Below, piece after piece: positions 59,267 through 64,000 of a stretch of DNA of 64,000 nt (its first letter is position 1; every line of letters begins with the position of its first letter). The notes under the pieces were generated by a model. That model searched no databases and was not told the origin of the DNA. It saw only the letters and a program-made list of their open reading frames with translations. The translations under genes and the position numbers were made by a program. The stretch covers positions 310,692-374,691 of the forward strand of contig NZ_SRII01000002.1 in NCBI RefSeq assembly GCF_004684095.1. Reading direction: 5' to 3'. This DNA is from Hymenobacter sp. UV11. Lineage in GTDB: Bacteria > Bacteroidota > Bacteroidia > Cytophagales > Hymenobacteraceae.

Positions 59267-60673
59267 ATGCAACAAGATAAAATAGTCGTCGGTCTCGACA
59301 TTGGCACCACGAAAATCTGCGCCTTAGTGGGCCGTAAAAACGAGTACGGCAAGCTCGAAATTCTGGGCATGGGCAAGGCGGTATCCGATGGGGTGCAGCG
59401 CGGCGTGGTGCTCAATATTGACAAAACGGTAGATGCCATCAAGCGCGCCATTCGGCAAGCGGAGGAGCAGTCGGGCATCGACATTGGGGTAGTAAATGTG
59501 GGCATTGCGGGGCAGCATATCAAATCGCTGCAACACAATGGCTCCATTACGCGGCCCAGCGGTGACAACGAGATTACCCAGGACGACGTGAACCGCCTCA
59601 CGGCCGACATGTACCGCTTGGTGACGCCGCCCGGCTCGCAGATTATCCACGTGATGCCCCAAGACTACAAAGTTGATTTTGAGGGCGGCGTGCTTGACCC
59701 CATCGGCATGGCTGGTGTGCGGCTGGAAGGCAACTTCCATATCATCACGGCGCAGAGCGCGGCTATCAACAACATTAATAAGTGCGTAACAAAGGCTGGG
59801 TTGGCCATTGCCGACCTCATTCTGGAACCGCTGGCGTCGAGCGTATCGGTGCTGAGCGACGAGGAAAAGGAAGCCGGCGTGGCGCTGATTGACATTGGCG
59901 GCGGTACTACCGACCTGGCCGTGTTCAAGGACGGTATTATTCGCCACGCGGCGGTGCTGCCGTTTGGGGGCAATATCATTACCCAGGACATCAAGCAGGG
60001 TTGCAACGTGACGCCCAACCAGGCCGAACAGTTGAAGGTGAAATTTGGCAAAGCCATTGCCGAGGAAGCCAGCGACTACGAAATCGTGAGCATTCCGGGC
60101 TTGCCCAACCGTCCACCCAAGGAGGTATCGCTCAAGAATTTGGCGTATATCATCGAGGCCCGCATGTCGGAAATTATCGAGCTGGTGTATGCCGAAATCT
60201 ACCGCATGGGCTTGCACGAGCAGCTTTCGGCCGGCATTGTGCTGACTGGCGGCGGCTCGCAGCTCCAGAACCTGGAACAGCTGACCGAGTACCTCACCGG
60301 CCTCGACACGCGCATCGGCTACCCCAACCAGCACTTGGGTAAGGGTAAAATCGAAGCCGTGAAGTCGCCGATGCACGCCACTGGCGTCGGCCTCGTGCTG
60401 GCTGGCTACCAGGCTCAGGACGAGCGCATTGCCCGCCCCGGCTACGGTGAGGAGGAAATGCCCGCCTATAGCTACCAGGCCGTAGCGCCGGTGGCTGCGC
60501 CGGTAGTGCCCAGCTTTACGCCTGCGCCGCCGGCCGCCGTGCAGCCCGCCGCGCCTACCCCCCCCGAAGCGCCCAAAGCGCCGAAGGAGCAGAAAGGCCT
60601 CAAGTTTTTGGGTGATATCACCCGCAAGCTGAAAGGCATTCTGATTGACGATTTTGACGACAAGCAATATTAA
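59267..60673 (+). CDS. ftsA: division protein FtsA
   Basis: Actin-like ATPase anchoring FtsZ to the membrane, 468 residues. The phosphate 1 loop is VVGLDIGTTKICALVG, the 1C domain follows, the phosphate 2 loop is VALIDIGGGTTDLAVF, and the adenosine motif is GIVLTGGGSQL. A Pro/Ala linker (about 400-440; AAPVVPSFTPAPPAAVQPAA) leads to a C-terminal amphipathic helix (KFLGDITRKLKGILID) for membrane binding. The linker is longer than in E. coli FtsA. A palindrome separates it from ftsZ. Confidence 0.96.
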   Translation: MQQDKIVVGLDIGTTKICALVGRKNEYGKLEILGMGKAVSDGVQRGVVLNIDKTVDAIKRAIRQAEEQSGIDIGVVNVGIAGQHIKSLQHNGSITRPSGDNEITQDDVNRLTADMYRLVTPPGSQIIHVMPQDYKVDFEGGVLDPIGMAGVRLEGNFHIITAQSAAINNINKCVTKAGLAIADLILEPLASSVSVLSDEEKEAGVALIDIGGGTTDLAVFKDGIIRHAAVLPFGGNIITQDIKQGCNVTPNQAEQLKVKFGKAIAEEASDYEIVSIPGLPNRPPKEVSLKNLAYIIEARMSEIIELVYAEIYRMGLHEQLSAGIVLTGGGSQLQNLEQLTEYLTGLDTRIGYPNQHLGKGKIEAVKSPMHATGVGLVLAGYQAQDERIARPGYGEEEMPAYSYQAVAPVAAPVVPSFTPAPPAAVQPAAPTPPEAPKAPKEQKGLKFLGDITRKLKGILIDDFDDKQY

Positions 60674-60674
60674 A

Positions 60675-60773
60675 TTAATTATGAGTTATGAGTTGTGAAT
60701 TATGAATTGTCGTCTTCTTACCGGAAGCTGTCAGTCGTAATTCATAACTCATAATTCATAACTCATAATTAAA
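60675..60773. repeat. AT-rich palindromic element between ftsA and ftsZ (type F)
   Basis: TTAATTATGAGTTATGAGTT... is mirrored by ...AACTCATAATTAA. Each arm is built of repeated ATGAGTTATGAGTT / GAATTATGAATT units, loop about 25 bases. It has a very different composition from the flanking genes and ends 7 bases before the ftsZ ATG. Confidence 0.92.
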
Positions 60774-60779
60774 AAAGTT

Positions 60780-62297
60780 ATGAATTTTACCTTCGACATT
60801 CCAACCCAGAGCCGTTCCATCATTAAGGTGATTGGGGTAGGGGGCGGGGGCTCCAACGCCGTGAAGCACATGCATAAGCAGGGCATCAAGGACGTGGAGT
60901 TTATCATCTGCAACACCGACCGGCAGGCGCTGGAAAGCTCGACGGTACCCAATAAGCTCCAGATTGGGGTGGACCTGACCGAGGGCCTCGGCGCGGGCGC
61001 CAAGCCCGAGCGTGGCCGCCAGGCGGCGATGGAGAGCCGCGAGCAAATCCGGGAGCTGCTGAGCAACGGCACCAAGATGCTGTTTATCACGGCCGGTATG
61101 GGCGGCGGCACGGGCACCGGCGCGGCGCCGGTTATTGCGCAGGTGGCCCAGGAACTGAATATTCTGACGGTGGGCATCGTGACGGCTCCTTTCCTGTTTG
61201 AAGGCAAGAAGAAGCGCGACCAGGCCGAGCAAGGCATCAAGGAGCTGAGCGAGCACTGCGATACGGTGCTGGTAATTCTCAACGATAAATTGCGCCAGCT
61301 GTATGGTAACCTGACCATGGGCCAGGCCTTCGCAAAGGCCGATACGGTGCTAACCACGGCCGCCAAGTCGATTGCGGAAATCATTACCGTTACGGCCGAC
61401 GTGAACGTGGACTTCGAAGACGTGAAAACGGTGATGAAGGACTCGGGTGCGGCCGTAATGGGCAGTTCCGTGACGGAGGGCGAGAACCGTGCCCGCCGCG
61501 CCGCCGAGGAGGCCCTGAACTCGCCGCTGCTCAACAACACCGATATTCAGGGGGCACAGAAGATTCTGCTCAGCATTATGTCGGGCGACCAGGCCGAGCT
61601 GGAGATGGATGAGCTGTCGGAAATCACGGAGTACATCCAGGGCAAGGCCGGCGAAGATGCCGAGATGATTTTCGGCCACGGCACCGACGACACGCTGGGC
61701 CAAAGCATCCGGGTTACGGTTATTGCCACGGGTTTTGCCCGCGAGGCGCACACTATCTCGACCAGCGGCCGCCCCGAGGGAGCACCCGAAACCGTGGCCC
61801 CTACCCCCATCCCGGAGCCCCAAGCCAGCGCGCCCGAGCCGACGCGCCCGAGCCAGCCGGCGCCGGTGGTGCCTACTTTCACCACGCCCGCCGCGCCCGA
61901 GCCGGTCCGCGTTACCTACGAACTCAACGGCCCGGCCACTCCTAATGCGCAAACCGGCCTGGCCGGCGCGCCCATCACCGCGCCCGGCGACCCGGTGCTG
62001 CTGCCGGGTCAGGGACAAGGGCAAGGGGTAGGGCCGCAGCCCAGCGCGCCGCGCCCGCGCCCGGCCATGCTGGAGGCTCAGGCTGAGGAGCGCCGCCGCC
62101 GCTTGCAGCAGCTCAGCCAGAGCCAGGGCCTCTCGCCCGAAGCCACGACCCACCTCGACACGCCCGCCTACCTGCGCCGCGGCCAGAAGCTGGAACCCGT
62201 GACCCCAAGCAGCGCCCAAAACATCTCGCGCTTCAATCTAAGCGATGACAATGAGCTGCTGGGGGATAATCGCTTTCTGCACGACAATGTCGACTAG
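60780..62297 (+). CDS. ftsZ: division protein FtsZ
   Basis: Tubulin-like GTPase, 505 residues. The N-terminal GTPase has VIGVGGGGSNAVKHM, the tubulin signature GMGGGTGTGAAPVIAQ, and the T7 loop NVDFEDVKTVMKDSG with catalytic Asp. The globular core ends near residue 325. It is followed by a long disordered Pro-rich linker (about 330-460; PEGAPETVAPTPIPEPQA) and a C-terminal region with TPAYLRRGQKLE, as in other Bacteroidota. Longer than E. coli FtsZ (383) because of the linker. A terminator follows at 62382. Confidence 0.97.
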   Translation: MNFTFDIPTQSRSIIKVIGVGGGGSNAVKHMHKQGIKDVEFIICNTDRQALESSTVPNKLQIGVDLTEGLGAGAKPERGRQAAMESREQIRELLSNGTKMLFITAGMGGGTGTGAAPVIAQVAQELNILTVGIVTAPFLFEGKKKRDQAEQGIKELSEHCDTVLVILNDKLRQLYGNLTMGQAFAKADTVLTTAAKSIAEIITVTADVNVDFEDVKTVMKDSGAAVMGSSVTEGENRARRAAEEALNSPLLNNTDIQGAQKILLSIMSGDQAELEMDELSEITEYIQGKAGEDAEMIFGHGTDDTLGQSIRVTVIATGFAREAHTISTSGRPEGAPETVAPTPIPEPQASAPEPTRPSQPAPVVPTFTTPAAPEPVRVTYELNGPATPNAQTGLAGAPITAPGDPVLLPGQGQGQGVGPQPSAPRPRPAMLEAQAEERRRRLQQLSQSQGLSPEATTHLDTPAYLRRGQKLEPVTPSSAQNISRFNLSDDNELLGDNRFLHDNVD

Positions 62298-62481
62298 ACC
62301 ACTGATTAGCACGGATTTTACCGGATTTCACGGATTTTGTGGACGATTAGCTAAGCGTCAGATAATCGGTTGAAATGAAAAGGCCACCCAAACGGGTGGC
62401 CTTTCTTGTGCTGTATATTTTGAGTTGTAAATCGTCCACAAAATCCGTGAAATCCGGTAGAATCCGTGCTAATCAGTGGTC
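62297..62481. repeat. inverted pair of CGGATTTT-type repeats flanking the ftsZ terminator (E2/E3)
   Basis: GACCACTGATTAGCACGGAT... to GATTTTGTGGACGATT (62297-62348) is mirrored at 62430-62481. Together they form a 185-base nested palindrome with the terminator hairpin in its loop. It begins at the ftsZ stop and ends within the stop codon of the convergent peroxidase gene (62480-62482). A related copy is at 6398. Confidence 0.92.
62382..62401. terminator. intrinsic terminator after ftsZ
   Basis: GGCCACCC / GGGTGGCC stem with an AAAC loop, preceded by AAA and followed by TTTCTT. It works as a Rho-independent terminator for ftsZ and possibly in both directions for the convergent gene. Confidence 0.85.
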
Positions 62482-63613
62482 AGTTGGGATTGGCGAACCG
62501 CTTGTCGGTGATAAACGTAGAGTCAGTCAGGGTTTTTAGGAAGGCGACAACCTGTTTTTTCTCGGTGGCTGTGAGGTCCATGTGGGTGCCGAAGGGTGGG
62601 TCGTTGATGCCGGCGGGCGCGGCGAGATTGGGGTCGAGGTTGGGGCTGTTCATCTGCACGTGGTCGGAGTAGTGGTCGAGCACTTCTTCCAGGGTTTTGA
62701 AGCGGCCATCGTGCATATAGGGCGCGGTGAGGGCGATGTTACGCAGAGTCGGCGCGATAAACTTGCCTTGGTCCACGGCCAGCTTGGTGAGGCCGCCGCG
62801 GCCGGGGTCAGTGAAGGTATGGTCGAGGCCGTTATTGAAAAACTTGCCCTCGTAATTCGACGACATCAGCGGCTGGGTGTGGCAGTGGAAGCACTCGGCC
62901 CCGCGCACCGAGCCCGGCGCAATGTGCGTGGTATAAAGCTTGAGGCCCGCCACCTCATCGGTCGTGAGGCCCAGGCGGGTCACCATGTAGGTGTCGTAGC
63001 GCGAACTACCCGAAATGAGCGTGCGCTCGAATTGCGCCAGGGCTTTGAGCAACAGCTCATTGGTGATAGTGCTGGTACCGAAGGCTGCCAGAAATAATGG
63101 GGGGTAGGCGGCTATGGCCTGCAACTTCCCTACCCCCACTGTAAGTGGCTGGTGCAGCTCAACGGCATTTTCGAGGGGCTTAAGGGCCTGGGTTTCGAGG
63201 GTGGTGAAAGCGCCGTCCCAGGTGAGCTGGGTGCTCCAGAGCGCATTAATCAAGGACATGGTGCCGCGCGGGTTGGCCACGCCATCGACGCCCACGGCCA
63301 GCGGTAGGCCATCGGTGAAGGCCTTGCTTTGCTGGTGGCACGAGCCGCAGCTCATGGTGCCGGTGCTCGACAACGCCTTTTCGTAAAACAGCCGCCGGCC
63401 TAGCGCTACCCCCTCGTTGGTGAGCGGGTTATCGGCCGGAATGACGGGGGTAGGGAAACCCGCCGGCACCGCGAGCGCGTAGGCCGTGGGCGCGGTCGGT
63501 GTGGGTGGTTCGTTGCTGCCGCTGCCCCCGCCTTTGCTACAGCTGGCAATGCCCAGCGCCAGGGCGCTCAGCAGCACACCAGCGTACGAAAGGGTAGTAG
63601 TGCGAAAGGCCAT
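62480..63613 (-). CDS. di-haem cytochrome c peroxidase-like lipoprotein
   Basis: A 377-residue exported protein of the CcpA/MauG family. The lipoprotein signal is LALGIASC, followed by a Gly/Ser/Pro linker. Haem-binding CxxCH motifs are C89-GSC-H93 and C241-FHC-H245. Conserved are GRRLFYEKALSSTGTMSCGSCH, FQNS-like RGTMSLINALWSTQLTWDG, and PTLRNIALTAPYMHDGRFKTLEEVLDHY. It reduces H2O2 or acts as a related di-haem oxidase at the envelope. Its stop codon overlaps the E3 repeat. Confidence 0.92.
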   Translation of the reverse strand: MAFRTTTLSYAGVLLSALALGIASCSKGGGSGSNEPPTPTAPTAYALAVPAGFPTPVIPADNPLTNEGVALGRRLFYEKALSSTGTMSCGSCHQQSKAFTDGLPLAVGVDGVANPRGTMSLINALWSTQLTWDGAFTTLETQALKPLENAVELHQPLTVGVGKLQAIAAYPPLFLAAFGTSTITNELLLKALAQFERTLISGSSRYDTYMVTRLGLTTDEVAGLKLYTTHIAPGSVRGAECFHCHTQPLMSSNYEGKFFNNGLDHTFTDPGRGGLTKLAVDQGKFIAPTLRNIALTAPYMHDGRFKTLEEVLDHYSDHVQMNSPNLDPNLAAPAGINDPPFGTHMDLTATEKKQVVAFLKTLTDSTFITDKRFANPN

Positions 63614-63630
63614 TGAGCAGGTTTAAGAGG

Positions 63631-63638
63631 CGAAAATA
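63631..63638 (-). promoter_or_regulatory. possible -7 element (TATTTTCG) for the peroxidase gene
   Basis: The minus strand reads TATTTTCG, a TAnnTTYG variant, 18 bases before the ATG at 63613. Confidence 0.35.
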
Positions 63639-63723
63639 AGCGACGTTGCGGCGGTAACGACGAAACCAGGCGGCTTGGTTTCCGGGGGCCACCAAAGCGG
63701 CGTTACTCCCAGTGCCGGTGGGC

Positions 63724-64000
63724 CTAGCGGGGCGGGGTAAGGCGCTGGTCAGTCAGGAATTCCTGGTCCGTGAGTGTGTTAAGGAAGGCCAGTAAATCAG
63801 CTTGTTGGGTATCAGAAAGCGGGATGCCCAGCCGGCCATCCGGCCGATGCAGTAGTGGGTCGAGGGTAGGGGAGGGCTGCACGCCGTGGGCGTAATGGGC
63901 GAGTACCTGGGGCAGGGCAGCAAAGCGGCCATCGTGCATATAGGGCGCGGTGCGGGCCACGTTGCGCAGGCTCGGCACCTTGAAGCGGCCCCGGTCGAAG
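63724..64000 (-). CDS. second di-haem cytochrome c peroxidase-like gene, 3' part only
   Basis: The open frame enters from the right edge and ends at 63724, giving 91 residues of the C-terminal domain. FDRGRFKVPSLRNVARTAPYMHDGRFAAL and the final LLAFLNTLTDQEFLTDQRL match the same part of the neighbouring peroxidase gene, so it is a paralogue in tandem. The haem motifs lie outside the window. An apparent start at 63978 (GTG) is only an internal codon. Confidence 0.85.
   Translation of the reverse strand, partial: FDRGRFKVPSLRNVARTAPYMHDGRFAALPQVLAHYAHGVQPSPTLDPLLHRPDGRLGIPLSDTQQADLLAFLNTLTDQEFLTDQRLTPPR

Overview
The window reads as a chromosomal segment of a high-GC member of the Bacteroidota, most probably Hymenobacter or a close relative in the Hymenobacteraceae. 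The reasons are the SusC/SusD pair with an ECF sigma factor and FecR, Bacteroidota-type -7 promoter elements (TAnnTTTG), a roughly 60+ % GC content that is high for the phylum, carotenoid genes with a CrtW-type ketolase, meso-DAP-type MurE, and abundant palindromic elements of the kinds common in Hymenobacter. No rRNA, tRNA, CRISPR, phage or integrase gene was seen.

Layout. (1) 1-11 kb, pigment region: a MerR/B12-binding regulator, an ECF sigma factor, crtI, crtB, a small exported protein and ispH on the plus strand. Two exported carbohydrate-active enzymes (a SASA-family esterase and a GH2 beta-glucuronidase-like enzyme) follow on the minus strand, then crtW (plus) and rlmF (minus). (2) 11-14 kb, minus strand: a TonB-dependent receptor with a downstream heavy-metal-associated (HMA) protein, probably metal-related. 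(3) 14-25 kb, minus strand: a likely single regulon of a MacA/TolC/ABC-type efflux or envelope transporter, two GIN-domain (DUF2807) exported proteins, and an NtrB/NtrC-type two-component system. A near-consensus sigma-54 promoter with two upstream dyads precedes its first gene. (4) 25.7-44.6 kb, minus strand: a polysaccharide utilisation locus (ECF sigma, SGNH-LamG protein, FecR, SusC with STN domain, SusD, three GH30, one GH3, one GH5, a second SGNH protein). The enzyme set fits beta-1,6/beta-1,3-glucan. (5) 45-62.3 kb, plus strand: the division and cell wall (dcw) cluster mraZ-rsmH-ftsL-ftsI-murE-mraY-murD-ftsW-murG-murC-ftsQ-ftsA-ftsZ. (6) 62.5-64 kb, minus strand: one complete and one partial di-haem cytochrome c peroxidase-like gene.

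Three things cut across these blocks. First, perfect or near-perfect palindromic elements of at least six sequence types sit in gene junctions, especially in the dcw cluster. Some share interchangeable modules, and some touch coding sequence: they supply the mraZ stop codon, overlap the peroxidase stop, and run into the start of the tolC-like gene. Second, the octamer GGGTAGGG is strongly over-represented on both strands. Third, the dcw cluster is controlled at its head by what looks like a textbook MraZ operator, three 10-bp repeats overlapping the promoter region.

All assignments are from reading the sequence and remembered family motifs. No database search was run.
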